In this document: positions 1-6,080 of the stretch, piece by piece
How positions within the stretch are numbered: position 1 is the first letter of the stretch
How the letters are laid out: every line of letters starts with the position of its first letter
Assembly (NCBI GenBank): GCA_001775965.1
Contig: MEZG01000023.1
Location: 1,308 to 10,268, forward strand
DNA: 8,961 nucleotides
Direction of reading: 5' to 3'
From: Candidatus Bathyarchaeota archaeon RBG_13_60_20
GTDB taxonomy: Archaea > Thermoproteota > Bathyarchaeia > TCS64
Notes under the pieces: generated by a model
Databases searched by the model: none
What the model was told of the DNA's origin: nothing
The model's input: the letters and a program-made list of their open reading frames with translations, nothing else
Program-made: the position numbers and the translations under genes

Positions 1-632
1 ACGACATTGTCCGCCGTCTTCAGGGCTTCGCTGTACCTGAAGTTGATCTCCTGCTGACCGCTGGCGGCCTCGTGGTGGACCCGATCCAGCATGAAGCCGG
101 CGGCCTCCAGTACCATGAGGGTCTCCAGCTTAACCTCCTCAGTGGGGTCCAGGGGCGGCAGGTCGAAGTACCCGCCCTTACCGAAGGGCGCCACGGCGCC
201 GTCCTTGTTGGTGACGTAGAAGTACTCCAGCTCGGGGCCCGTGTTGAAGCCATAGCCATCCTTCTCCAGTTCGTCCACCGCCATCTTCAGACGGCCCCTG
301 GGGTCCCCCGCGAAGGGGGTGCCGTCCGGGTTGCTCACGTAGCAGAACATGAGGGCTATCCCGGGGGTCTCCCACATGGGCACCAGGAAGGTGACGGGGT
401 CCGGGTGGAGGTTGAGGTCGCTGCGGTTCACCTCAGAGTAGCCTGGGACGCTGGATCCGTCGAAGGCTATCCCGTGGGTTAGGGCGTCCCTGATGTTGTA
501 CTCGGGCACCAGCATGGCCCTTGGTCCGCCCAGGGCGTCGATGACGATGAGCCGGACGTACTTTATGTCGTGGCGCGCCACGAGCTCCATTATGGGCTCC
601 ACGGCGTCGCCGTTGGTCAGTTTGTCGAGCAT
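1..632 (-). CDS. glnA: Glutamine synthetase, type I, N-terminal part (cut by window edge)
   Basis: Cytoplasmic ATP-dependent enzyme that makes glutamine from glutamate and ammonia. The first 210 residues are visible; the family is usually about 440-470, so over half lies beyond the left edge. The N-terminal beta-grasp domain covers about residues 15-100. It carries the family signature FDGSS at 58-62, followed by SEVNRSDL. The catalytic domain begins near 105, with GPELEYF (Glu134, Glu136) and HHEAASGQQEINF at 186-198 (Glu188, Glu195), which match the metal-binding glutamates. The seven-residue spacing of the last pair resembles the GSI-alpha form of archaea and Gram-positive bacteria. The ATG at 632 is chosen because a TATA box lies about 26 bases upstream, giving a leaderless mRNA. 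A divergent role in the glutamine synthetase superfamily, such as gamma-glutamyl-amine synthesis, cannot be excluded because the C-terminus is missing. Confidence 0.93.
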   Translation of the reverse strand, partial: MLDKLTNGDAVEPIMELVARHDIKYVRLIVIDALGGPRAMLVPEYNIRDALTHGIAFDGSSVPGYSEVNRSDLNLHPDPVTFLVPMWETPGIALMFCYVSNPDGTPFAGDPRGRLKMAVDELEKDGYGFNTGPELEYFYVTNKDGAVAPFGKGGYFDLPPLDPTEEVKLETLMVLEAAGFMLDRVHHEAASGQQEINFRYSEALKTADNV

Positions 633-650
633 AAAACACACCACAGGCCA

Positions 651-663
651 CACATATATATAG
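651..663 (-). promoter_or_regulatory. TATA box of glnA (leaderless)
   Basis: Read on the minus strand this is gctatatatatgtg, an archaeal TATA-like element with a purine-rich BRE-like stretch (cagaaa) just upstream. Its centre lies about 26 bases before the glnA ATG, so transcription should begin at or next to the start codon. No Shine-Dalgarno sequence is present between the box and the ATG, which agrees with leaderless initiation. The ten bases tatatatgtg recur exactly in the promoter of the transporter gene at 1671-1680. Confidence 0.6.
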
Positions 664-672
664 CTTTCTGAT

Positions 673-702
673 GCGAAAGTATACACATGTATAGTTTTTC
701 GC
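673..702. repeat. Imperfect inverted repeat upstream of the glnA promoter, candidate operator
   Basis: The inner arms TATAC (680-684) and GTATA (689-693) are perfect and separated by ACAT. The outer arms GCGAAA (673-678) and TTTCGC (697-702) are also perfect, offset by one base on the left and three on the right. The repeat lies about ten bases upstream of the glnA TATA box, where an archaeal activator or repressor could touch the TBP/TFB complex. The centre contains cacatgt, which recurs in the leader of the Lrp gene at 1731-1737. Binding by a dimeric regulator is inferred; the bound protein is unknown. Confidence 0.4.
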
Positions 703-720
703 TAATTATCCAAACCAGTG

Positions 721-746
721 TAAACGGGCCTTGACGCGTTTAAGGC
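721..746. repeat. Small overlapping inverted repeats after the transporter stop codon
   Basis: TAAACG (721-726) pairs with CGTTTA (737-742), and GCCTT (728-732) pairs with AAGGC (742-746). They lie 4-30 bases past the transporter stop codon, so they could mark its transcript end. No long T run follows on the minus strand, so a terminator call is weak. Confidence 0.2.
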
Positions 747-750
747 AAGT

Positions 751-1650
751 TCACCTCTTTGAAAGCGAGGTCACAAGGGCGCCTAAAAGTACGAGGCCGC
801 CCCCCGCCACAGTAACCGAGTCGGGTATCAGGCCCAGGATCACCGCCTCGCCCATGAAGGCGGCCACGGGCTCGAGGTAGAGCCAGATCGCTGCCTTCAC
901 CGTCTCCAGGCGGCTCAGGGCGTAGTTCCACAGCAGGTAGCCCCCGCCGCTGCACACCACTGCGAGGTAGAGGACGCTGATCCACTGACCCTGGCTGAGG
1001 GAGCCCAGCGCGCCCCAGTCGGAGGTCAGGGACATGGGGATCAGGAAGAGGGCCCCAAAAAGGGTGACGTGGCCGGTAACGTACGCCGGCCTGCCGGTCC
1101 TCTGCATAAGGCGCCTGCTCAGCGTCGAGTAGAGGGACCAGCACACGGCGTTCCCCAGCAGGCACGCGACGCCGAGGGCGAACCCGGTGTCGAGGCTGAC
1201 AGCCCTGAGTTTGGGAAGCGTGATCAGGGCTACCCCCATGAAGCCCGTGGCCGCACCTAGAGCCCTCCAGGGGCTCAGGGCCTCCTTGAGGATGATTGAG
1301 GAGGCTACCCCGGTGAGAATCGGTATGAAGCCCACCACGAGGAGGGCCGAGACGCCGGCCCCGGCGTACTTGACGCCCGTGTACTGGAGCCAGAAGTAGA
1401 GGCTGATGCTGAGGAACCCTAGTAGGGCCATCTCCCTGAGGTCGCTGGGCCCAGGGCTTGTGCCCTTCAACAAGTTCGATGCGACGATGGGTGCGAAAGG
1501 TAGCGACGCGATGAGAAACCTCAGGGTGGCCAGGGTCACGGGAGAAAGCGTCGTTAGGACCACAGAGGCGGCCACGAAGCTCAGGCCCCAGATGAGTGAG
1601 ACGGCCACGGCGGCCGCGACGCCCGTCCGCGTTGAAACGTCGCCAGGCAT
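751..1650 (-). CDS. EamA/DMT-family transporter, ten membrane segments
   Basis: Integral membrane carrier of the drug/metabolite transporter superfamily; many members export amino acids or other small metabolites. The 299 residues match the usual ten-helix length and show the internal two-fold EamA repeat. The first half runs from about residue 10 (WGLSFVAAS) through LRFLIASLPFAP, LGFLSISLYFWLQYTGVKYAGAG and VVGFIPILTGVASSIILKEAL. The second half runs from about 155 (ALGVACLLGNAVCWSLYS) through WNYALSRLETVKAAIWLYLEPVAA to a final helix near 280, ending in a short basic tail. The substrate cannot be read from the sequence. The gene is divergent from the Lrp/AsnC regulator, an arrangement common for amino acid exporters, so regulation by that neighbour is a reasonable inference. 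The ATG at 1650 lies about 26 bases after a TATA box and has no Shine-Dalgarno, so it is probably leaderless. Confidence 0.9.
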   Translation of the reverse strand: MPGDVSTRTGVAAAVAVSLIWGLSFVAASVVLTTLSPVTLATLRFLIASLPFAPIVASNLLKGTSPGPSDLREMALLGFLSISLYFWLQYTGVKYAGAGVSALLVVGFIPILTGVASSIILKEALSPWRALGAATGFMGVALITLPKLRAVSLDTGFALGVACLLGNAVCWSLYSTLSRRLMQRTGRPAYVTGHVTLFGALFLIPMSLTSDWGALGSLSQGQWISVLYLAVVCSGGGYLLWNYALSRLETVKAAIWLYLEPVAAFMGEAVILGLIPDSVTVAGGGLVLLGALVTSLSKR

Positions 1651-1670
1651 GAGACCACGGGTGCCCTGAA

Positions 1671-1683
1671 CACATATATACCT
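1671..1683 (-). promoter_or_regulatory. TATA box of the EamA transporter gene (leaderless)
   Basis: Minus-strand reading aggtatatatgtg. The centre lies about 26 bases upstream of the transporter ATG, predicting a start of transcription at the start codon. The core tatatatgtg is identical to the glnA core. A second AT-rich box (aatttaata, 1691-1699) lies further up and could serve either divergent gene. Confidence 0.55.
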
Positions 1684-1710
1684 ATCGGCAAATTTAATAT
1701 ACAGGTGTAA

Positions 1711-1722
1711 CCTTTAAAGTTA
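1711..1722 (+). promoter_or_regulatory. TATA-like box of the Lrp/AsnC gene
   Basis: The element cctttaaagtta has the 8-base palindrome ctttaaag at its core. Transcription would start near 1740, leaving a leader of about a dozen bases that holds only the ribosome binding site. The AT-rich element at 1691-1701 is an alternative. The palindrome cacatgtg at 1731-1738 lies between this box and the ribosome binding site, where a bound protein would block transcription. Autoregulation is a common habit of Lrp proteins and is inferred here. Confidence 0.4.
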
Positions 1723-1741
1723 AATCAGTTCACATGTGTTA

Positions 1742-1750
1742 AGGTGATCC
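1742..1750 (+). promoter_or_regulatory. Long Shine-Dalgarno sequence of the Lrp gene
   Basis: The nine bases aggtgatcc are complementary to the conserved 16S rRNA 3' end (ggatcacct). They end one base before the ATG at 1752. The aggtga part gives a spacing of four bases. This fixes the start codon and contrasts with the leaderless transporter on the other strand. Confidence 0.7.
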
Positions 1751-1751
1751 C

Positions 1752-2207
1752 ATGTTTGCACTGGACGAGATAGACAAGAAGCTCCTGGCGGAGCTGCTCA
1801 AGGACTCCAAGAGGAGCTTCAGGGACCTGGCCAAGGCCATAGGCGTCTCGGCGGCCACCGTCATCAGCCACATACAGAGGCTGGAGTCGGCCGGCGTCAT
1901 CAAGGAGTACACGGTGATGCTAGACTTCGAGAGGCTGGGCTTCGAGCTCACGGTAGTCACCGAGATGACGGTGAGCAAAGGCAAGCTCCTGGAGACCCAG
2001 CGTGAGATAGCCAAGCTGCCCTACGTATGCGCCGTCTACGACATCACAGGCGAGATAGACTCCATCGTGATAGCAAAGTTCAGGAACAGGCGTGAACTCA
2101 GCGAGTTCCCCAAGGACCTGCTGAGCATGCCCTTCGTGGAGCGCACCAACACCCACGTGGTCCTGAACACCATGAAGGAGGACTTCAGGATGATAAGCAA
2201 CCTCTGA
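1752..2207 (+). CDS. Lrp/AsnC-family transcriptional regulator
   Basis: DNA-binding regulator of the feast/famine family; members sense amino acids or related metabolites and control amino acid transport and metabolism. The 151 residues have the normal two-domain build. An N-terminal helix-turn-helix spans about 4-50 (LDEIDKKLLAELLKDSKRS, then GVSAATVISHIQRLESAGVI). A RAM ligand-binding/oligomerisation domain spans about 65-145, with ITGEIDSIVIAKF at 98-110 corresponding to the conserved G-[DE]-x-D turn that shapes the effector site. Start choice rests on the strong Shine-Dalgarno. The gene is divergent from the EamA transporter and convergent with the deacylase operon, with 13 bases between stop codons. 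Likely targets are itself, the transporter and possibly glnA or the deacylases; none is proven by sequence. Confidence 0.95.
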   Translation: MFALDEIDKKLLAELLKDSKRSFRDLAKAIGVSAATVISHIQRLESAGVIKEYTVMLDFERLGFELTVVTEMTVSKGKLLETQREIAKLPYVCAVYDITGEIDSIVIAKFRNRRELSEFPKDLLSMPFVERTNTHVVLNTMKEDFRMISNL

Positions 2208-2223
2208 CCCCGTGGGGGGGTCA
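2205..2223. terminator. Inverted repeat joining two convergent stop codons
   Basis: TGACCCC (2205-2211) and GGGGTCA (2217-2223) are perfect 7-base arms around GTGGG. The first arm begins with the TGA of the Lrp gene. The second ends with the TGA (minus strand) of the deacylase gene. It could form the same hairpin in both transcripts and mark their ends, but no T run follows, so a role in termination is only a possibility. Confidence 0.35.
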
Positions 2224-3792
2224 GATGGGCTTCCTGAGGGCCCTGCCCGGCAGGGCGCCTGTGTATTTGTCCTTCTTGACGACGGGGACGCCGTTCACGA
2301 TGACGTGGGGGATGCCGGAGGCGTACCTCTGGGGGTCAGTGAAGGTGGCCTCGTCCCTTACCTTGGCCGGGTCGAAGACGGTTATGTCCGCCCTGTAGCC
2401 CACCCTCAGCAGGCCCCTGTCCTTGAAGCCCATGCGGTGGGCGGGGGCCCCAGTCATCTTGCGTACGGCTTCCTGTAGGCTCAGGACGCCCTCGCGGACG
2501 TACTTGCCCAGGACCCTTGGGAAGGTGCCGTAGGCTCTAGGGTGGGGCCTGCTGTCGGCCCAGACGCCCTCCGGGCAGATGGCCGAGGCGTCGCTGCCCA
2601 CCATCATGTAGGGGCTCCTCATGACACGGACAACGTCCTCCTCGTTGAGGCCGAACATGACGCTCTGGACCTGGGTGTTTTCAGCTATGAGGAGGTCGAA
2701 CATGGCGTCGTAGGGGTCCTTGCCCACGGCCTCTGAGACCTGCTTGAGGTTCATGCCGTTGTACTGGGGGTGGTTCTTGGCCTTGGTGACCATGACCTCG
2801 TCCCAGTTGTATACGATCCTGCTCTCCTCCCTGAGCCTACGCCTGGTCTCCGGGTCCCGGAGCCGCTCCAGCATCTTCTCGGCTCCGCCCTCGTGTGCCC
2901 AGTGGGGCAGGAGGGCCGTCAGGCCGGTGCTGGACGCGACGTAGGGATACTGGTCGAAGGTGACGTCCACGCCCTTACCCCGGTACTCCTCAACCATGGC
3001 CAGGCTCTGCACGGTCTTGCCCCAGCTGGGCCTCCCGCTGGCCTTGAAGTGGGATATCTGCACGGGGGCACCGGCGTTGAGCCCTATCTCGCAGGCTTCC
3101 TTGACAGCGTCGAGCAGGGTCTCGCCCTCGCCTCTGATGTGGGAGAAGTAGATTCCACCGCGCCGGGCCGCCGCCTTGGCCAGCTCGGTTATCTCGGGAG
3201 CTTTCCCGTAGACGCTGGGCGGGTAGATGAGGCCGGTGCTAAGGCCCCAGGCACCGTCCGCCATGGCCTCCGCCACGAGCTTCTTCATCTTATTCAGCTC
3301 GGCATCCGTGGGCTCCCTGTTCTCGTATTCCATCACATCCTGCCTCACCGTGCCGTGGCCCACCAGGGGCGCGATGTTCAGGGACGCGCCCCCGTCCATC
3401 TCGTCCATGTACTCTGCCATGGTGCCCCACGTGATGTGGAAGTCGTCCGGGACGCTGCTCCTACCGTACCTCTCCCTGTACTCGCGTACCTTCTCGTTCA
3501 CGGGCGCCGCGCTGCTGCCGCACTGGCCTACCACCTCCGTGGTGACTCCCTGGCGGACCTTGCTCAGGCCCCTCCTGTCCACGAGGATGGGCACGTCGCT
3601 GTGGCTGTGGATGTCTATGAAGCCCGGCGCGACGACCATGCCCTTCGCGTCGATGGCCGTCTCGGCTGCCAGCCCCTTCAGGTTGCCCACGGCCGAGATG
3701 ACGCCTCCCTCGACGCCGACGTCGGCGCGGAACCACGGGTTGCCCGAGCCGTCAATGACGCGGCCGTTCTTGATTATGATGTCTAGACTCAA
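2221..3792 (-). CDS. N-acyl-D-amino-acid deacylase (D-aminoacylase family), downstream paralogue
   Basis: Zinc amidohydrolase that splits N-acyl-D-amino acids into a carboxylate and the free D-amino acid, probably in the cytoplasm since no signal peptide is seen. Of 523 residues, the beta-sandwich parts are at the two ends and the TIM barrel lies between. Visible family residues are His62 and His64 in PGFIDIHSHSD, Cys91 in GQCGSS, His218 in SHIRGEG, His248 in SHFKAS and Asp401 in VGSDAS. These match in order and spacing the metal ligands and catalytic Asp of characterised D-aminoacylase. The start is TTG at 3792, with GAGGAG six bases upstream; the N-terminus then aligns without gaps to the upstream paralogue. 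It follows that paralogue after 42 bases, so the two are probably co-transcribed. The acyl and side-chain preference is unknown. A dihydropyrimidinase-like activity is less likely, given the Cys and the lack of a carboxylated Lys motif. Confidence 0.92.
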   Translation of the reverse strand: MSLDIIIKNGRVIDGSGNPWFRADVGVEGGVISAVGNLKGLAAETAIDAKGMVVAPGFIDIHSHSDVPILVDRRGLSKVRQGVTTEVVGQCGSSAAPVNEKVREYRERYGRSSVPDDFHITWGTMAEYMDEMDGGASLNIAPLVGHGTVRQDVMEYENREPTDAELNKMKKLVAEAMADGAWGLSTGLIYPPSVYGKAPEITELAKAAARRGGIYFSHIRGEGETLLDAVKEACEIGLNAGAPVQISHFKASGRPSWGKTVQSLAMVEEYRGKGVDVTFDQYPYVASSTGLTALLPHWAHEGGAEKMLERLRDPETRRRLREESRIVYNWDEVMVTKAKNHPQYNGMNLKQVSEAVGKDPYDAMFDLLIAENTQVQSVMFGLNEEDVVRVMRSPYMMVGSDASAICPEGVWADSRPHPRAYGTFPRVLGKYVREGVLSLQEAVRKMTGAPAHRMGFKDRGLLRVGYRADITVFDPAKVRDEATFTDPQRYASGIPHVIVNGVPVVKKDKYTGALPGRALRKPI

Positions 3793-3798
3793 ACCTTT

Positions 3799-3804
3799 CT
3801 CCTC
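3799..3804 (-). promoter_or_regulatory. Shine-Dalgarno GAGGAG before a TTG start
   Basis: GAGGAG on the minus strand ends six bases before the TTG at 3792-3790. It is the main support for a non-ATG start, because the next in-frame ATG would remove about 50 residues including the first beta strands. Confidence 0.6.
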
Positions 3805-3834
3805 GGATGTATGTGGACGCAGAGGATTTAGGGT

Positions 3835-5412
3835 TTAAGACCCGGTCCTCCTGAGGACCCTGCCTGGGAGAGCCCCAGTGTGCTCGCCGTCCTCCACCAC
3901 GGGGACTCCGTTCACAAGGACGTGGGATATTCCAGACGGGTACCTGTGGGGCTCAGTGTAGGTTGCCTTGTCGCTCACGGTTTCCGGGTCGAAGACCACC
4001 AGGTCGGCCTTAAACCCCTCCCTGATCAAGCCCCTGTCGTGGAGCCCCAGCCGCTGGGCGGTGGCGCCGCTCATCTTCCGGACCGCCTCTGGGAGGCTCA
4101 GCACGCCCTCCCTGACGTACTTCCCCAGGACACGCGGGAACGTCCCGTAGAACCTGGGGTGGACCATGCTGCGCCCGAACACGCCGCCGGGCGACACGGC
4201 CCTGCCGTCGCTCCCCACGATGCCCAGGGGGCTCCTCATGACGCGGACCACGTCCTCCTCCACCATCTCGTGGAGGACGATCATGACCTGGGTGCCCTCC
4301 CTGACCAGCAGGTCACACATGGAGTCCAGGGGGTCCACGCCCTCCCGGGCGGCTATGTCCCCGAGGCTGAGGCCCTCGTACCCGGGGCTGTTAGCGGCCT
4401 GGACCACCACCAAGCGGCCCCAGTCCTCCATCTCCTCGGTGGGCTCGGTCCTGATCCTCTCCCTCACCTGCGGGTTCCTCAGCCGCTCCAGGAGCCTGCT
4501 GGCTCCCCCCTCCTGGACCCACATGGGCAGTATGGAGGCAAGCCCTGTGCTTGAGGCCGCATAGGGGTACTGGTCGAAGGTGACGTCCACGCCTAGGCCA
4601 CGCGCCTCCTCCACTATCCTGAGAGTGTCGGCGGTCTTCCCCCAGTTCCTGGAGCCACACGCCTTGAAGTGGGACACCTGGACCCTTGCCCCGGCCCTCC
4701 GCCCGATCTCTATGGCCTCCCGGACGGCTTCCAGTAGGGTGTCCCCCTCGCCACGTATGTGGGTGCTGTACAGGCCGCCGTACTCGGAGGCTACCCGGGC
4801 CAGGTCGACCAGCTCATCTGTGCCCGCGAACACGCTGGGCGTGTATATCAGGCCGGTGCTCAATCCCCAGGCCCCCGCCTCCATGGACTCCCTCAGGAGT
4901 CTCGCCATCTCGGCCGTCTCCCCCTCTGTGGGCGGCCGGTCCTCGTTCCCCACCGTGTTCTGCCTGAGGGTGCCGTGGCCCACCAGCGTAGCCACGTTGA
5001 AGGCCGCCCCGATGCGCTCGACGAGTCCCATGTAGTCGGCCATGGTCTCCCACGTGTAGACTTGGTCGTCGCCCATCATGGCCGCCATGTACCTGCGCCG
5101 GTACTCCTGCAGCCCCTTATTCATGGGGGCCGCGCTGTTGCCGCAGTTTCCGATGACCTCGGTGGTGACCCCCTGCCGCACCTTGCTCTCTGCCCTGGGC
5201 TCCCTGAGGATAGTGTAGTCGCTGTGGCTGTGGATGTCAATGAAGCCCGGGGCGACCACCATCCCGCGGGCGTCTATGACCTTATCCGCTTTGGCTTTGA
5301 CGCCCCCGATGGCGGCGATGGTGTCGCCGCTGACCCACAGATCGCCCCTGTACCACGGGTTCCCCGTGCCGTCGATGACGCGCCCATTCAAGATAGCTAA
5401 ATCGTAGACCAC
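3835..5412 (-). CDS. N-acyl-D-amino-acid deacylase (D-aminoacylase family), upstream paralogue
   Basis: Second member of the D-aminoacylase family, 525 residues with the start chosen here and, by eye, about half identical to the downstream gene. Key residues are all kept: His61 and His63 (PGFIDIHSHSD), Cys90 (GNCGNS), His218 (THIRGEG), His248 (SHFKAC) and Asp402 (VGSDGR). It should be an active zinc deacylase. The frame stays open to a GTG at 5478, but the GTG at 5412 is preferred. It has GGAGG eight bases upstream, gives MVYDLAILNGR aligned gap-free with MSLDIIIKNGR of the paralogue, and leaves the TATA box at 5462-5471 outside the gene. Divergence between the copies is strongest at about residues 115-140 and 325-365, so the two may differ in substrate range. 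It is the first gene of the probable two-gene operon. Confidence 0.92.
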   Translation of the reverse strand: MVYDLAILNGRVIDGTGNPWYRGDLWVSGDTIAAIGGVKAKADKVIDARGMVVAPGFIDIHSHSDYTILREPRAESKVRQGVTTEVIGNCGNSAAPMNKGLQEYRRRYMAAMMGDDQVYTWETMADYMGLVERIGAAFNVATLVGHGTLRQNTVGNEDRPPTEGETAEMARLLRESMEAGAWGLSTGLIYTPSVFAGTDELVDLARVASEYGGLYSTHIRGEGDTLLEAVREAIEIGRRAGARVQVSHFKACGSRNWGKTADTLRIVEEARGLGVDVTFDQYPYAASSTGLASILPMWVQEGGASRLLERLRNPQVRERIRTEPTEEMEDWGRLVVVQAANSPGYEGLSLGDIAAREGVDPLDSMCDLLVREGTQVMIVLHEMVEEDVVRVMRSPLGIVGSDGRAVSPGGVFGRSMVHPRFYGTFPRVLGKYVREGVLSLPEAVRKMSGATAQRLGLHDRGLIREGFKADLVVFDPETVSDKATYTEPHRYPSGISHVLVNGVPVVEDGEHTGALPGRVLRRTGS

Positions 5413-5420
5413 TCTCGCCG

Positions 5421-5425
5421 CCTCC
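5421..5425 (-). promoter_or_regulatory. Shine-Dalgarno GGAGG deciding the deacylase start
   Basis: GGAGG on the minus strand lies eight bases before the GTG at 5412. No comparable site precedes the alternative GTG at 5478, so this site favours the shorter, 525-residue protein. Confidence 0.6.
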
Positions 5426-5461
5426 CAGTCATGCTTCCTTAACCCTTCCAGCGGCGGGGAA

Positions 5462-5471
5462 CCTAAATATG
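5462..5471. promoter_or_regulatory. Single AT-rich core between divergent genes, possible bidirectional TATA
   Basis: Plus strand cctaaatatg, minus strand catatttagg. On the minus strand it is a good TATA box: transcription would start near 5441 and leave a leader of about 28 bases carrying GGAGG before the deacylase GTG. On the plus strand the same element would start transcription near 5491, about 14 bases before the GTG at 5505. No other clear TATA box is seen in this gap, so both genes may depend on the same element. Confidence 0.45.
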
Positions 5472-5504
5472 CTTCCACTCGAAAGTATCCACCGGGTTTC
5501 TGGT

Positions 5505-5870
5505 GTGTCCGAGAAGTATAGCTACGTCAGGTACGCCTGGTGGGAGGACGTGGACATAGAGGCCTTGGCGCGTGAGCTGGAGGAGAGGTTCACGCTGAGG
5601 CGGCTGGACACCCCGGGCGTCACACGGTACGAGATATCCATCTACCAGAACACAAGGCAGGAGATACTAGTCAAAGCCGACACCTTGAAGGCTTACATAA
5701 GCAGGTTCAGGGCCACCATGTTCCAGAGGGAGCCCGCCCCCTTCACGGGTAGGGATCTGGAGCTACGGGCAAGGCTCATGGAGGTCTACCCCAGGAACAG
5801 GCCGTCGCCAGCCCCCTGGATGATCAGCCACGAGACGCCCTTCGATGTAGCCGAAAAAGAGGGAGCCTAG
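5505..5870 (+). CDS. Conserved-looking hypothetical protein, 121 residues, unrecognised
   Basis: I do not recognise this protein. It begins MSEKYSYVRYAWWEDVD and looks alpha/beta. A first strand (YSYVRYAW) is followed by an amphipathic helix (DIEALARELEERF), then probably two strands around TRYEISIYQNTRQEILVKAD and a helix (TLKAYISRFRATM). The tail is rich in Pro and Arg, with PRNRPSPAPW near 95-104. No signal peptide, membrane segment or metal motif is evident. An ATG at 5469 is in frame, but the twelve codons from there to 5505 have mixed third bases unlike the GC-rich third positions afterwards. That ATG also overlaps the TATA-like box, so GTG 5505 is preferred. Neither start has a strong ribosome binding site. 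The gene is divergent from the deacylase operon and overlaps the convergent winged-helix gene by four bases (CTAG). Confidence 0.7.
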   Translation: MSEKYSYVRYAWWEDVDIEALARELEERFTLRRLDTPGVTRYEISIYQNTRQEILVKADTLKAYISRFRATMFQREPAPFTGRDLELRARLMEVYPRNRPSPAPWMISHETPFDVAEKEGA

Positions 5871-6067
5871 ACCTTCCTCAGGAACTTGAGCCGCTTGTCC
5901 CTGGTCGAGGAGACCTGCTTGCTGTAGACCTCCACCAAACCCTTTCTTATGAGGCTGGGGATGGCGCCGCTATCCAAGTGGGATATCTGCTTACACATGA
6001 CGTCGCCCTGGCTCACTAGATCGTAAACTCTACGCTCCGCTAGCGTCAACTGATGCTCGGTTGTCAT
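5867..6067 (-). CDS. Small winged-helix-like DNA-binding protein, 66 residues
   Basis: A single small domain starting MTTEHQLTLAERRVYDLV. The order helix (TLAERRVYDLVSQG), helix (MCKQISHL), helix (SGAIPSLIRKGLVEVYSK) and a basic C-terminal strand pair (STRDKRLKFLRKV) resembles minimal archaeal winged helix-turn-helix proteins. The phrase LIRKGLVEV is typical of the recognition helix and the strand after it. It is probably a cytoplasmic transcription factor, perhaps for the adjacent DUF917/UxaA or deacylase genes; that role is inferred from position. The ATG at 6067 follows an AT-rich box at about 20-25 bases and lacks a Shine-Dalgarno, so it may be leaderless. Its TAG overlaps the TAG of the convergent gene within the palindrome CTAG. 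No sensor domain is present. Confidence 0.75.
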   Translation of the reverse strand: MTTEHQLTLAERRVYDLVSQGDVMCKQISHLDSGAIPSLIRKGLVEVYSKQVSSTRDKRLKFLRKV

Positions 6068-6080
6068 CGTCAGAAAACCG

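Noticed and set aside
72..482. Plus-strand open frame opposite glnA.
   Set aside because: The minus strand in this stretch carries an unmistakable glutamine synthetase; the plus frame is its antisense.
740..1675. Open frame of 311 codons on the minus strand overlapping the transporter in another frame.
   Set aside because: Its product is Arg/Gly/Pro-rich with no membrane segments or motifs, while the other frame encodes a clean EamA transporter.
2770..3786. Long open frame (338 codons) on the plus strand opposite the downstream deacylase.
   Set aside because: It is a shadow of GC-rich third positions of the deacylase gene; its translation shows no recognisable domain.
4759..5400. Open frame of 213 codons on the plus strand opposite the upstream deacylase.
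   Set aside because: Low-complexity Val/Pro/Gly-rich antisense shadow with no family features.
2221..5412. Recent gene conversion between the two deacylases.
   Set aside because: Protein blocks such as GTFPRVLGKYVREGVLSL are near identical, but the DNA differs at many synonymous positions, which points to selection instead of recent copying.
5413..5478. N-terminal extension of the upstream deacylase to a GTG at 5478.
   Set aside because: It overlaps the TATA-like box, lacks a ribosome binding site and has no counterpart in the paralogue, whereas GTG 5412 has GGAGG and aligns exactly.
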